64,000 nucleotides of DNA from Candidatus Gastranaerophilales bacterium. GTDB lineage: Bacteria > Cyanobacteriota > Vampirovibrionia > Gastranaerophilales > Gastranaerophilaceae. Positions 34,894-44,363 of the stretch are shown here, piece after piece. The notes under the pieces were generated by a model, which had not been told where the DNA came from, made no database searches, and was given only the letters and a program-made list of their open reading frames with translations. The stretch is taken from positions 129,131 to 193,130 of the forward strand of contig CALUQY010000001.1 in the NCBI GenBank assembly GCA_944323035.1, written 5' to 3'. A program made the position numbers and the translations under genes. Positions within the stretch are counted from its first letter, which is position 1, and the number at the start of each line of letters is the position of its first letter.

Positions 34894-35708
34894 TAGTCTA
34901 GAGATACTAAATTACTGAGCGCATTATAAGAAAGGTCAATTAACTTTTTCAAATAACCTTCATTTCGCAGCTTTCTGAATATCAAATTTTCTTTTGAAAG
35001 TTCGCCGCCGGTTGAGAGTCCGGCTTCCCGCAGTCTGTAAATTTCCTGAAAAAGAGGCGTTATTCTCTTAAAATCCTTGTTAGCCAGACATTCATCCAGA
35101 GATTTTTTAAGATTAAGATACTTTTCCGACTTAGAAACATCCGGTATAACAAAATTTTCATCATACACCGGCTTTTTAAGCCATTGTCCGCTCATAAGCG
35201 AATAACGCCCCTGAGAACGCGCTTTTCTTGCTGCATCCTCAACGCTGACCTCGACCGGATGCCCGTACATCATAAAACTGTTTGTGTAATTAAACAGATC
35301 ACGTTTCGACTTAAAATAATCAGCCAGAAGTCTTGCATCTGTGTTATACTTGCTGAAATCAGTCACAAGGTGCAAATCTATATCCGAAAATTTTCCGTAA
35401 TTATGGCTTGCCATTGAGCCGACAAGAACTAAATCTTTACGTTCAAACGGCAGGGCAAGTGTCTGCTGAAAGATATCTGCAACAAGGTTAAGCTTTTTAG
35501 CCACCTCGGGTTTCAAAACATCATTCTGCCATATATCGGGGCAAAGCACTTTATTCAAGTTCTTTGAGCAAAAATTAACCTGCCGCAGACTGTCTGCTGC
35601 CGCCGGCTTTTGTTGAAATTTATTATAATAACCATTCTCCGGTCTGCTGAACGTAGAATGGTTATTGTAAAATTTATACGGGTAGTTATTAATCGAGTTA
35701 ATTTTCAT
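34893..35708 (-). CDS. Nucleotidyltransferase-fold protein
   Basis: 271 residues. An Asn/Tyr-rich N-terminus (about 1-55, including QVNFCSKNL) is followed by a nucleotidyltransferase core: LVLVGSMASHNYGKFSDIDLHLVTD, i.e. GS...D.D at about 101-117, with a later GHPVEVSVED supplying the third acidic site. This is the pol-beta superfamily pattern found in minimal nucleotidyltransferases. A helical C-terminus (KRITPLFQEIYRLREAGL) follows. Substrate unknown. Good AGGTGC-like site is absent, so the start is chosen by reading frame only. Confidence 0.7.
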   Translation of the reverse strand: MKINSINNYPYKFYNNHSTFSRPENGYYNKFQQKPAAADSLRQVNFCSKNLNKVLCPDIWQNDVLKPEVAKKLNLVADIFQQTLALPFERKDLVLVGSMASHNYGKFSDIDLHLVTDFSKYNTDARLLADYFKSKRDLFNYTNSFMMYGHPVEVSVEDAARKARSQGRYSLMSGQWLKKPVYDENFVIPDVSKSEKYLNLKKSLDECLANKDFKRITPLFQEIYRLREAGLSTGGELSKENLIFRKLRNEGYLKKLIDLSYNALSNLVSLD

Positions 35709-35760
35709 TTTTCAGCACCTTTTAGAACTTTATAAAACTGCTGAAAAAATAATTTGCTAC

Positions 35761-36297
35761 CTAGTAATCTGAAATTACAGTATCATCTTCATCTTCCAGA
35801 GAAGAAAGGTCTTTGCTGTAAACCGCGTCAAAATCTTCCGGCAGGTACTCCGGATCCGGCCATACGGTATCTTCATCAAATCTGGAAGCGTGCAGGTTTA
35901 CGGAAGAGGAGAAATCCGAATTACTCAAATCAGCTTCCGAGAAAATACATCCCGCAAGGTCTGTATCTGTAAAGTTACAGTAGCTTACGACAGAATAACT
36001 GCAATCAGTTCCGGTCATAAGACTTTCCGTGAAATCGCACTCAATGATATGAGAACGGGTAAAATCAACAGAAGTCAAATCTGTATTGGTAAAATTAATC
36101 AATGACAGACTGCAATCAGCAAACGAACTTGAATTAAGATTAATATTGCTGAAATCAATTTCATTAAGAGTAAGACCGGAAAAATCCATTTCGCTTAAAT
36201 TAATTTCTTCATCACCCTGTTCAGCCTTCCATTCGTTAAATCTGTCAGGATTCCTTTTCAACAATTCAACTAATTCTTCTCTTGTATAATCTATCAT
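35761..36297 (-). CDS. Pentapeptide-repeat protein
   Basis: 178 residues. A helical N-terminus (about 1-35, YTREELVELLKRNPDRFNEW) is followed by about 20 pentapeptide repeats of A(D/N)LXX-like form: LSEMDFSGLTLNEIDFSNIN, TDLTSVDFTRS, TDLAGCIFSEADLSNSDF. The tail is acidic. Pentapeptide proteins form a right-handed square beta-helix; some mimic DNA. The function here is unknown. It lies 22 nt after the downstream response regulator gene on the same strand with AGGAG before the ATG. Confidence 0.88.
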   Translation of the reverse strand: MIDYTREELVELLKRNPDRFNEWKAEQGDEEINLSEMDFSGLTLNEIDFSNINLNSSSFADCSLSLINFTNTDLTSVDFTRSHIIECDFTESLMTGTDCSYSVVSYCNFTDTDLAGCIFSEADLSNSDFSSSVNLHASRFDEDTVWPDPEYLPEDFDAVYSKDLSSLEDEDDTVISDY

Positions 36298-36319
36298 CTA
36301 AAATTTCTCCTTTTAAAAT

Positions 36320-36907
36320 TTATACTAAATCGGTGTTCATAGCGGTTAAAATTGCCTGAGTTCTGCCTGTTACGTTGAGTTTTTTATAGATAGAATTCAA
36401 ATGGGTTTTAACAGTGACCTCTTTTACAACCATTTTGTCAGCTATTTCTTTATTGCTGGCGCCTTTTGCAAGCATTGCCAGAACCTCTTTTTCTTTACCT
36501 GTCAAATGTTCAACGGTCAAATTTTTAATTTTTACGTTTTTAGGTTTAGCCCGCCTGAGAACCGCTTCCATACGGGCCAGAAGATTTGGCAGAATGAAGG
36601 GTTTTATTATATAATCATCAGCCCCGTTTTTCAATCCGAGAACCATTTTTTGCTCGTCATTTACGGCTGTGAGCATTATTACCGGCAAGTGTTCCGTCAA
36701 TGAATTCCGCCTTATATTACGCAGAGTTTCCCACCCGTTCATATTCGGCATCATTACGTCTAAAAGTATAATATCAAAATCAGAATTTTTTGCAAGTATT
36801 TTTAAAGCCTGAACCCCGTCGGACGCACAAACAACTTCATAGCCGTAAAACGGCAGCGCATCGTTTAAGTATTTTGAATTATCATCAACAAGCAAAACTT
36901 TTGTCAT
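36320..36907 (-). CDS. Response regulator, REC plus LuxR-type HTH
   Basis: 195 residues. Receiver domain with phospho-acceptor Asp in LLDVMMPNMNGWE, the acidic pair DD in LLVDDN, and the conserved Lys in DYIIKPF. The LuxR/GerE HTH is at about 130-190 (LTGKEKEVLAMLAKGASNKE, VTVKTHLNSIYKKL). No sensor kinase is encoded in this window. Last but one of the signalling run, 11 nt after the other response regulator gene. Confidence 0.92.
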   Translation of the reverse strand: MTKVLLVDDNSKYLNDALPFYGYEVVCASDGVQALKILAKNSDFDIILLDVMMPNMNGWETLRNIRRNSLTEHLPVIMLTAVNDEQKMVLGLKNGADDYIIKPFILPNLLARMEAVLRRAKPKNVKIKNLTVEHLTGKEKEVLAMLAKGASNKEIADKMVVKEVTVKTHLNSIYKKLNVTGRTQAILTAMNTDLV

Positions 36908-36918
36908 AATTTCACAAC

Positions 36919-37572
36919 TTATACAATTTTATTTTTAAGAGCTTTAAGTGCGGCCTGAAGCCTGTCATCAACTTCCAGTTTTTGTAAAATATTTGCAACG
37001 TGAGCTTTTGTAGTGTTAATACTTATAACAAGGATTTGAGCGATTTCCATATTGCTGTAGCCTTCTGTCATAAGTTTAAGAATCTGTGATTCACGCGCGG
37101 TGAGGTCATATTTTTTAGCGTTATCAGCGGAATTATCCTCCTGCACCTGCGCCTGACAGCTTGCTTTAAGCACGATATGCGCAATACTCGGGTCAAACCA
37201 CGCGGCGCCGTCCGCAACGGATTGAACGACTGCAATAAGTCTTTGCGGGTTAATTTCTTTGGAACAATACGCATTTGCGCCGGCTTTAAGGCTGCTTATA
37301 ACCTCTTTTTCGTCATTGTGCGAGGTCAGCATAATAACTTTAACATCTTTTTTGCGTGCGCGGATTTTCTGGGTTGCCTCAATCCCGTTCATGCCGGGAA
37401 GCCCCAGATCCATAATTATCACGTCAATATTGTTTGCATCAAAAATTTCAAGCGCTTTTTCCGCAGATTCCGCCTCAAAAATTTCATTGACATAATCAAC
37501 ACCTTCAAAGGTTGTTTTCAAGCCAAAACGTGTTAATTCGTGATCTTCAACAATTAAAATATTCAACTTCAT
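36919..37572 (-). CDS. Response regulator, REC plus LuxR-type HTH
   Basis: 217 residues. Receiver: LIVEDHELTRFGL, phospho-acceptor in VIIMDLGLPGMNGIE, Lys replaced in position context by CSKEINPQRL (Lys present). The LuxR HTH is at about 155-210 (LTARESQILKLMTEGYSNME, TTKAHVANILQKLEVDDR). This NarL-type architecture is common. Its start codon overlaps the preceding gene's stop by 4 nt (ATGA type). Two paralogous regulators side by side suggest a branched output. Confidence 0.92.
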   Translation of the reverse strand: MKLNILIVEDHELTRFGLKTTFEGVDYVNEIFEAESAEKALEIFDANNIDVIIMDLGLPGMNGIEATQKIRARKKDVKVIMLTSHNDEKEVISSLKAGANAYCSKEINPQRLIAVVQSVADGAAWFDPSIAHIVLKASCQAQVQEDNSADNAKKYDLTARESQILKLMTEGYSNMEIAQILVISINTTKAHVANILQKLEVDDRLQAALKALKNKIV

Positions 37573-39071
37573 ATATTCAATGCCTCTTTTGCCGGTTTAA
37601 ACTCTGGATTTAGCAGCAGAGATTTTTGAAAATTCTGTTGTGCATTGCTTTTCTGTCCCTGCTTATTGCATAATAACCCCAGATAATAATAATATTTATA
37701 ATTATTTTCGTCAATAGATTTTACTATTTTTAAATACTTGCCTGCGCTGTCAAGATTTTCTTTTTTCATTTCACAATCGGCAAGGGCAAGCCAGCCGTCA
37801 ACGAAATTCATATTAATTGCAACGGCTTTTCTGAGATAAGGCATTTCCTTAGCCTTATCAAGCTTTGCCAGATTATAGTAGGAAAGGTAAGCATTATTTG
37901 AAACCATTATGACGCTTTCAAATAACTCTTTAGCCCTTTCGGTTTCCCCGAGTGCCAGATATGCCTGCGCGAGTTTTTCGCGGTATTGAAGCCTTTTTTT
38001 GTCCATTCTGGAGGCTTTTGAGTAATATTTTACCGCGGAGGTGTAATCCTCTTTATCGGAATAATAGTCACCAAGAACATCATTCGCAAGAGGAGAACCT
38101 TTTGCCTTCGATGCGAAGCCGAAGGCTTTATCAAAATCATCAGAATCGTAATAAATCCTCGCAAGCAATGCATTAATATCTTTATTTTTCTTCTCAATAC
38201 CTAAAAGGGTTCTAATAGCCTTTTCATAAGCTTTTTCCAAGTAATAATAGTATCCGAGATGATAATTTTTGACGGACTCTTTTTTAGCAAGTTTATACTG
38301 AACATATTCTTCAAGTGAATTAATTTTGTTTGTAAAAGTTATAGAATAAATCTGCTGTTTTTTAAGTTTGTTAATCACTTTGAGCGCTTCTTTAGGTTGG
38401 CTTGTTTCTGCAAGGATTTCAACCAGAAGCGACTGATAATTCAAATTATTCGGATTAAGAGCTATTGCCCTGTCAATGTAGGTTTTGGCGTTCACAAAAT
38501 CGTTATTTTGCACTAAGGCAAAAGCTTGCAGATAATTAGCATAATCAACGCCGTCCAAGGATCCGTCACCCTGACTCAACTCGCTGATAACCTCAGAGGT
38601 TTGTTCGTTATAAACAATATTGGAATATAATTCTGCAAGATAAAGTTCTTTTTTCAGCCGCATTTGCTGCGCAGGGAAATAGTAATGCTTAATATCTTCA
38701 ATAACGATATTTGCAATCTCTTTTTCCTTAATCTTACTCATAGCAAGATCAGACAGGGAGAAAAAGCCTATATGCGCCATTTCTTCCGCCATTTTCATAT
38801 AGAAATAATCGTTGGCGCCCGCGTTTTCAAAAAGATTTTTTAAATCATCATAGGCCGGTTTTATATTGCTGTTTTTAAAGCGTTCAAATGCTATGTTATA
38901 GAGGGCAAACGGGCTGTCATAGCTGATAGAAACCTTTTTCGGGGCTTCCTGCGTAAGGTTTAAGACATTTTGCATAACAGGGTCGACAAACTTCAACTGG
39001 GAATACAAATCCTCAGCCAGAGCCGGCGCTGCGGTAATAAATATCAAACTTAACGCTAAAAATCTCTTCAT
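37569..39071 (-). CDS. Secreted/periplasmic TPR protein
   Basis: 500 residues with a signal peptide (MKRFLALSLIFITAAPALAE). About ten TPR motifs follow, such as YANYLQAFALVQNNDFVNAK, TYIDRAIALNPNNLNYQ and DYTSAVKYYSKASRMDKKRL. TPR proteins are scaffolds. Located between a GAF/HD-GYP gene (4-nt gap) and a response regulator gene (4-nt overlap). The operon suggests a periplasmic component of the same signalling pathway; this is inference. Confidence 0.85.
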   Translation of the reverse strand: MKRFLALSLIFITAAPALAEDLYSQLKFVDPVMQNVLNLTQEAPKKVSISYDSPFALYNIAFERFKNSNIKPAYDDLKNLFENAGANDYFYMKMAEEMAHIGFFSLSDLAMSKIKEKEIANIVIEDIKHYYFPAQQMRLKKELYLAELYSNIVYNEQTSEVISELSQGDGSLDGVDYANYLQAFALVQNNDFVNAKTYIDRAIALNPNNLNYQSLLVEILAETSQPKEALKVINKLKKQQIYSITFTNKINSLEEYVQYKLAKKESVKNYHLGYYYYLEKAYEKAIRTLLGIEKKNKDINALLARIYYDSDDFDKAFGFASKAKGSPLANDVLGDYYSDKEDYTSAVKYYSKASRMDKKRLQYREKLAQAYLALGETERAKELFESVIMVSNNAYLSYYNLAKLDKAKEMPYLRKAVAINMNFVDGWLALADCEMKKENLDSAGKYLKIVKSIDENNYKYYYYLGLLCNKQGQKSNAQQNFQKSLLLNPEFKPAKEALNI

Positions 39072-39074
39072 TAC

Positions 39075-40799
39075 CTATTCTTTCCCCGCTCCGTTTTTAC
39101 AAGCATAATAATATTCAAAAATATCAACAAGTTTTTGCTGCTTTTTAGTTATTTTTTCACTGTTAAGCGCGTTATAAACATCCAATAGACAACTGCCGCT
39201 CAGAACTTTAATATCTTTTGCCAGAAGCCTTTTTTCAGGGCTTTCGCTCAAAAATACCTGAATTAATTCCACGAGCGGAATGGCAAGGAATACGTCAACT
39301 ATTGACTTATCAAAGTGAGTTCCGGAATCCTTCAACAGAATATTAATTACATTGAAAATCGGCATTCTGTCACGATAGTGACGTTTTGAAGTAATTGCAT
39401 CAAAGACATCCGCGACAGCCAGAACCCGTCCGCCAAGCGGGATTTCTTCTCCTTTGAGGCCTCTATAATAGCCTGTTCCGTCATATTTTTCGTGATGCGA
39501 GCAGGCGATTTCAGTAATAAGCTTAAAATCTTTTGACATGTGGATTTTATCCAGAATATCATGCGTAATCCGCGCGTGCTCCTGAATATGCGCATATTCT
39601 TCCGGCGTAAGCTTGCCTTCTTTTTGCAAAACAGAATCCATAATCCCGATTTTGCCGATATCATGGAGAATCGCCGCCTTTTCAATAATCCCGATATCTT
39701 TATCGGAAAGCCCCATTTTGCGTGCAATCAGGACAGAATAAAGTTTCACCCGCGTAGAATGACCTGCCGTAATCTTATCACGCGCATCGACAGAAGCCGC
39801 AAGCGTATCAATAAAGCTTTCAAAGAGTTCTTTTTGTTCTTTATAAAGCTGTTCCTGCTGCGCGAATAACTGGGCATTTTCCAGAGCAATACTTGCGCTT
39901 CCGCCGATTGCAACGAGCAAATCCTCATCACTCTTTGTAAAACAGCCCTTTAACTTATTCAGAACCTGAAATACACCGATAATTTCCTGATTATTATTTT
40001 TAATCGGCAGACATAAGATTGTATGCGTTTTATATCCTGTTTTAAGGTCAACATCAGGATTGAAACGCTCGTCATTGTAAGCGTCTTTAATATTTATGCT
40101 TTCACCGGTTTTGGCGACATATCCGGCAAGCCCCTTTGTTGCAGGGAAACGAATTTCTTCGCTGTCCATACCGAGCGCAACCATTGACCAGAGTTCATCG
40201 GTTTCCTTATCCCATAAAAACACCGTACATCTGTCCGCCTGAATAGCGTTTTTTGTTTCTTCGGCAATAACTTTCAACAGAACTTTTATGTCAGTCAGAG
40301 CGGTAATTGAACGTCCGATTTTAACCAGCGACACAAGCGGATCTGCTTTCACCGGATGCGAAAAATCAAGTCCGTTATTAATCTGGCTTATGCGGATAGT
40401 TAACATATCAGAAATATCGTATTCAATGCCGTCAGCGGAGGAAAGTTCTTTTGCATTCATATAATGCTTAAGCGCAACTTTTGACTCGCCTTCCGCGAAA
40501 TTCAACTCACCCAGAACGAACTCGTTAAGAAGTTTTGCGGAAATATTATTGTTATAATCAGCAAGAAAGCCCGCTTCATTAATCGTTTCCAGCGCAGATT
40601 TAAAATTATTTTTATCCGCGAGATAATTTGCAAACCCCATTAAACTCATGCATTCGGAATTTAAATCATTACAATTTCTTTCGTGCAAATCATCAGAGAG
40701 CACTTTTATAGCAGCCAGTGCCTCACCCGCCTCTCTATCAGTCAAGAGAGAAATAATTTTTAAAATATCTTTCCTATTCTTCTCACAAGCTTTTACCAT
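39075..40799 (-). CDS. GAF plus HD-GYP-type phosphodiesterase protein
   Basis: 574 residues. A helical N-terminus (about 1-145, TPR-like) is followed by a GAF domain (about 165-310, ADRCTVFLWDKETDELWSMV, GLAGYVAKTGESINIKDAYN) and an HD-GYP domain (about 330-500). Metal and catalytic motifs: HDIGKIGI, HARITHDI, HHEKYDGTGYY and DVFDAITS. Canonical HD-GYP reads GYP after DG(S/T); here it is GYY. HD-GYP proteins hydrolyse cyclic dinucleotides. The metal ligands remain, so activity is possible. First gene of a probable five-gene operon (to 35761). Confidence 0.88.
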   Translation of the reverse strand: MVKACEKNRKDILKIISLLTDREAGEALAAIKVLSDDLHERNCNDLNSECMSLMGFANYLADKNNFKSALETINEAGFLADYNNNISAKLLNEFVLGELNFAEGESKVALKHYMNAKELSSADGIEYDISDMLTIRISQINNGLDFSHPVKADPLVSLVKIGRSITALTDIKVLLKVIAEETKNAIQADRCTVFLWDKETDELWSMVALGMDSEEIRFPATKGLAGYVAKTGESINIKDAYNDERFNPDVDLKTGYKTHTILCLPIKNNNQEIIGVFQVLNKLKGCFTKSDEDLLVAIGGSASIALENAQLFAQQEQLYKEQKELFESFIDTLAASVDARDKITAGHSTRVKLYSVLIARKMGLSDKDIGIIEKAAILHDIGKIGIMDSVLQKEGKLTPEEYAHIQEHARITHDILDKIHMSKDFKLITEIACSHHEKYDGTGYYRGLKGEEIPLGGRVLAVADVFDAITSKRHYRDRMPIFNVINILLKDSGTHFDKSIVDVFLAIPLVELIQVFLSESPEKRLLAKDIKVLSGSCLLDVYNALNSEKITKKQQKLVDIFEYYYACKNGAGKE

Positions 40800-40872
40800 A
40801 AAAACCCTCTGTTAAAATTTTACATCATTAATCTATATTTGTAAAGCTATAAAGACGGTATTAAACAGGAAT

Positions 40873-41017
40873 TGTCATTGCGAGCGACCAACGGGAGCGT
40901 GGCAATCCACCGGCGGTCAACCCGGTTCCTAATTGGTTGGGCTTTAGTCATATCCAATCTATCATGGATGCCACTCAGTGGCCTGGATCGCCACGGGCTG
41001 ACGCCCTCGCGATGACA
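40873..41017. repeat. Dispersed palindrome (TCATTGCGAG family)
   Basis: Outer inverted arms TGTCATTGCGAG and CTCGCGATGACA enclose internal arms around GTGGCAATCC and GGATCGCCAC. It lies between the HD-GYP gene and the pilin gene. Confidence 0.75.
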
Positions 41018-41024
41018 GAATACT

Positions 41025-41055
41025 AAAGAGGCGGGTCATTAAAACCCGCCTCTTT
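41025..41055. terminator. Strong bidirectional terminator (pilin gene)
   Basis: 12-bp perfect stem AAAGAGGCGGGT/ACCCGCCTCTTT with loop CATTAAA; T-rich on both sides. It lies just past the pilin stop codon. Confidence 0.85.
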
Positions 41056-41075
41056 AAAATTTTAGCTTATTTAAC

Positions 41076-42038
41076 TTAACGTTTTACACAACGTGTAAAG
41101 CCGGTAGTAACACTGCCTTCTTGAGTGTAAGCTTCAATCTCACCGCCGGAAATTTCACCTTGCCAGTATGTATAAGTTTTTGCACTGGTTGCACCCTTAG
41201 TAGAAGTCAGGTACGCATTACCCTCACCGCCGTCTTTAATCAAGTTTCCGTTCAAAGCCATTGCCGCAGCTTCAAATCTGTTCGGAACCCTGTATTCTGA
41301 ATCACAGGAAACCGTGGAAGAAAGAGTTGTTGATTGTACGTAAGGAATAGGTGATACAACGTTAGAGTCGGACGGATAGAATACAGTCATAAAGCCGATA
41401 TCTTTACCAACAGAGTTAGGTCCTTTGTTAGAGTTCAAGTCATAAATCATATTCATACAGATATGGCTGAACATATCAATACCACTTCCTGTACCTTCAA
41501 TACTGCTAGGAGATTCTTCCTGATCCGGTGTACAATCCGGATTGTAGAATAATACGATTGATTCACCGTTACCTGTTTCAAATGCAGCGACTTGAGCTTT
41601 GTTTGCATTTGACGGGACATCTGAGTCAGATGATGCAGCTGCACTGTCATACGAGAACTGGTGATCAATACCTAAATCAGACCAGGTTCCCGGGAAGGTT
41701 GAAGTTGTACCATCCGCCAATCTCGCGAACATGCTTGTGCTGATACCGCAGTCTTCAAGGTTTGCCTGAGAACAAACGTTGTTAATTTTTGTAACAGTGT
41801 TCAAAGCACCAGCAATAAATGATTCTGCGTCATCGTATGTGTTAATAGAATCCAGCAGCGGGATAGCTTGTGACATACGAGCATAAAGAGCTTTCTTTTG
41901 AGTAGCCCAGGTTCTTTCGTTAATATTACCGGTCAAGGACGGTAATGTAATTGCGGCAACGACACCAATAATTGTTAAGGACAAAAGAATTTCCGCCATG
42001 GTGAACGCGCCAAACGCTTTTGAGAAAATGTTTTTCAT
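41076..42038 (-). CDS. Type IV pilin-like/pseudopilin protein (prepilin N-terminus)
   Basis: 320 residues. A short basic leader (MKNIFSKAFGA) leads to FTMAEILLSLTIIGVVAAIT, matching the type III signal pattern (Glu at +5, hydrophobic stretch) of prepilin-peptidase substrates; the residue at -1 is Ala, not Gly. After the helix comes PSLTGNINERTWATQKKALY, then a long globular domain with six or more Cys. The ending GFTRCVKR is shared with the decayed copy at 50915. It is intact and has a downstream terminator. The promoter was not clear. It could be a minor pilin or a secretion pseudopilin. Confidence 0.85.
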   Translation of the reverse strand: MKNIFSKAFGAFTMAEILLSLTIIGVVAAITLPSLTGNINERTWATQKKALYARMSQAIPLLDSINTYDDAESFIAGALNTVTKINNVCSQANLEDCGISTSMFARLADGTTSTFPGTWSDLGIDHQFSYDSAAASSDSDVPSNANKAQVAAFETGNGESIVLFYNPDCTPDQEESPSSIEGTGSGIDMFSHICMNMIYDLNSNKGPNSVGKDIGFMTVFYPSDSNVVSPIPYVQSTTLSSTVSCDSEYRVPNRFEAAAMALNGNLIKDGGEGNAYLTSTKGATSAKTYTYWQGEISGGEIEAYTQEGSVTTGFTRCVKR

Positions 42039-42191
42039 CTTTAATATACCCTCGTAATAAATAATACCACATTTATTATAACACTATTTTAGCCACCTAG
42101 TCAATAGAATATTAAAAAATTTGTGTAAAATTTACGATTAATGGTATATGGTGGGCCCGGCGCCGGCGGTCAAGCCGGTTTTACATAAGGC

Positions 42192-42219
42192 TTGCCATTT
42201 TAGTGTTCTGTAGTACAAT
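42192..42219 (+). promoter_or_regulatory. Promoter for the tRNA-Arg pair and U32 gene
   Basis: TTGCCA (42192-42197), 16-bp spacer, TACAAT (42214-42219), 16 nt before the first tRNA. Confidence 0.55.
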
Positions 42220-42235
42220 AGTTAGAGAAAGTCAA

Positions 42236-42309
42236 GTGCCTGTAGCTCAGTCGAATAGAGCGTTGGTCTCCGAAGCCAAAGGTCACGGGTTTGAGTCCCG
42301 TCAGGCACG
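42236..42309 (+). tRNA. tRNA-Arg (anticodon CCG)
   Basis: Acceptor GTGCCTG/CAGGCAC, D-arm GCTC/GAGC, anticodon stem TTGGT/GCCAA with loop CTCCGAA (anticodon CCG, reads CGG), T-arm GGGTTTGAGTCCC. Discriminator G; CCA not encoded. Confidence 0.93.
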
Positions 42310-42315
42310 AATTGC

Positions 42316-42389
42316 GGGCTCGTAGCTCAGTAGGATAGAGCAACGGTTTCCTAAACCGGAGATCGCGAGTTCGACTCTCGCCGGGCCCA
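42316..42389 (+). tRNA. tRNA-Arg (anticodon CCT)
   Basis: Acceptor GGGCTCG/CGGGCCC, anticodon arm ACGGT/ACCGG with loop TTCCTAA (anticodon CCT, reads AGG), T-arm GAGTTCGACTCTC. Six nt after tRNA-Arg(CCG). CCA not encoded. The first pair of the anticodon stem is A-G mismatched. Confidence 0.92.
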
Positions 42390-42398
42390 AATAAAGCT

Positions 42399-44168
42399 AT
42401 GAAAACAGAACTCCTTGCACCTGCAAAAAATAAGCAAACCGCAATCACGGCAATTAATTGCGGCGCTGACGCCGTTTATATCGGCGCTTCAAATTTCGGT
42501 GCAAGAAAAAATGCCCCGAATTCCCTTAGTGATATAAAAGAAATTGTCGATTATGCGCATAAATTCTATGTAAAAGTTTTTGTAACCCTGAACACAATTC
42601 TTACAGACAGCGAACTTCAAGAGGCAAAAGAACTTATCCGGAAACTCTATGAAATAGGTGTTGACGCCCTGATTATTCAGGATTTCGGGATTTTAGAACT
42701 TGCAAAAAACGGCGAACTTCCACCTATTCCGCTCCATGCCAGCACCCAGTGCGATAACAGAACTCTTGAAAAAGTCATTTTCTTTAAAGAACTCGGGCTT
42801 AAACGTGTAATTCTTGCACGCGAACTTTCGCTTGAACAAATCCGCGAAATTACAAAAAAACTTAAAAATACAGAAATAGAAGTTTTTGTCCACGGGGCGC
42901 TGTGCGTAAGCTACAGCGGACAGTGTTACCTGAGCCAATTCATCGGCGGGCGCTCCGCAAACAGAGGTGAATGCGCACAGCCATGCCGCAAAAAATACTC
43001 GCTGGTCGATGAAAACGGGAAATATCTGGCGAAAAATAAACATCTTCTTTCCCTAAAAGACTTTAACGCCTCAAAACATCTGAAAAAACTTTGCGAAACA
43101 GGTGTTAAATCCTTCAAAATAGAAGGACGCCTAAAAGATGAAACTTACATAAAAACCGTTGTCAGCTATTACCGCAATGAACTCGACAAATATTCCTCAA
43201 AAACCTCTTCCGGCAGGGTGATAACAGATTTCAAACCGGTATTGGAAAAAAGTTTCAACCGCGGATTTACTGAATATTTTCTCACCGGACGCGAAAAATG
43301 CTTCAACTTCAACACCCCGAAATCTCTCGGAGAAAAACTCGGAAAAGTAAAAAACACGGGCAAAGATTTCTTTGAACTCGACAGCGGCGTTCAGGTTAAC
43401 GCTCAGGACGGACTTTGTTTTATGCGCGAGGATTTAGAAGGCTTTATGGTAAACAAAGTTATAGGGCGCAAAATCTTCCCTAACCGCATGCCGGCACTCA
43501 AAACGGGTGATATCATTTACCGAAATTTTGATTCACAGTACGAAAAAGAAATACAGAGCGCAAAATTTCTCCGAAAAATCACTGTAGATGTTGAAATTTC
43601 GCAAGACGGCATTACACTCACAGATGAGGACAAAAACCGCATAAAACTTGAGCTTCCACAGGGTGAAACACCTCAAAACCAGCAGCGTGCGAACGAAACT
43701 TTTATTACACAATTCAAGAAAACCGGCGAATCTGATTTTGAAATCCGGAATTTCAACGTGAATTGCGACCTGCCTTTCCTGCCAATCTCGGTTATAAACG
43801 AATTTCGCCGCAGCGCTTTTGAAAGACTTATGGCAGAAAGATTAAAAAACTATCCGCGCAAAATCCAGAACTCGCTTAAAGAAACGATTTTTCCGCAGCA
43901 GGAAATGGACTACCGCGCAAATGTTTTGAATGAAAGCGCTAAAAAATTCTATCTCGATCACTATTGTGAAGTTAAAGAACCGGCATTTGAAGCAGAACAA
44001 CCAGCACGGCAGGCAGAACTTATGCGCACAAAACACTGTCTGAAATACGCGTTTGATATCTGTCAATCGCCCGTAAAACTTTTTCTTGAGGATGAAAAAG
44101 GCGTAAAATTCCCGCTGAAATTCGACTGCAAGAATTGTGAAATGGCAATATTAACCCCTGAAAAATAA
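42399..44168 (+). CDS. U32-family protein (RlhA/collagenase-like)
   Basis: 589 residues. The N-terminal TIM-barrel-like U32 domain includes [20 protein letters not shown] and the U32 signature [20 protein letters not shown] (in parts), then [18 protein letters not shown] with conserved Cys that can hold an Fe-S cluster. The C-terminal half is longer, as in DUF3656-containing members. Known members hydroxylate 23S rRNA (RlhA) or tRNA (TrhP), or were called peptidases. The ATG lies 9 nt after the tRNA-Arg(CCT) discriminator with no ribosome site, so the mRNA may arise by tRNA 3' processing. Confidence 0.88.
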   Translation: MKTELLAPAKNKQTAITAINCGADAVYIGASNFGARKNAPNSLSDIKEIVDYAHKFYVKVFVTLNTILTDSELQEAKELIRKLYEIGVDALIIQDFGILELAKNGELPPIPLHASTQCDNRTLEKVIFFKELGLKRVILARELSLEQIREITKKLKNTEIEVFVHGALCVSYSGQCYLSQFIGGRSANRGECAQPCRKKYSLVDENGKYLAKNKHLLSLKDFNASKHLKKLCETGVKSFKIEGRLKDETYIKTVVSYYRNELDKYSSKTSSGRVITDFKPVLEKSFNRGFTEYFLTGREKCFNFNTPKSLGEKLGKVKNTGKDFFELDSGVQVNAQDGLCFMREDLEGFMVNKVIGRKIFPNRMPALKTGDIIYRNFDSQYEKEIQSAKFLRKITVDVEISQDGITLTDEDKNRIKLELPQGETPQNQQRANETFITQFKKTGESDFEIRNFNVNCDLPFLPISVINEFRRSAFERLMAERLKNYPRKIQNSLKETIFPQQEMDYRANVLNESAKKFYLDHYCEVKEPAFEAEQPARQAELMRTKHCLKYAFDICQSPVKLFLEDEKGVKFPLKFDCKNCEMAILTPEK

Positions 44169-44210
44169 CCGCGCCTCCGGAATTAACCAAAAGCGCGATT
44201 TCCCTAAGAA

Positions 44211-44363
44211 AATAAAGCAGTTCTCCGCCGCACCGCCTCGCTGAACCGCGAGCCGTGGCGGCTGCGCTGTCTAATACGCCACTCAAAAGACTCGCTTGCG
44301 TGAGCGGGAGTTGCACGCAACTCATTCACGCCACGTTCCTTATCGCGAGTCTTTCTCGGACAA
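44211..44363 (+). repeat. Modular hairpin repeat, copy C (short form)
   Basis: 153 bp. Hairpin 1 is absent; hairpin 2 is kept with outer arms AAAGACTCGC/GCGAGTCTTT and inner GAGTTGC/GCAACTC with a 2-nt loop. It fills the gap between the convergent U32 and phage-like genes and its right end abuts the stop of the latter (44364). Confidence 0.9.
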
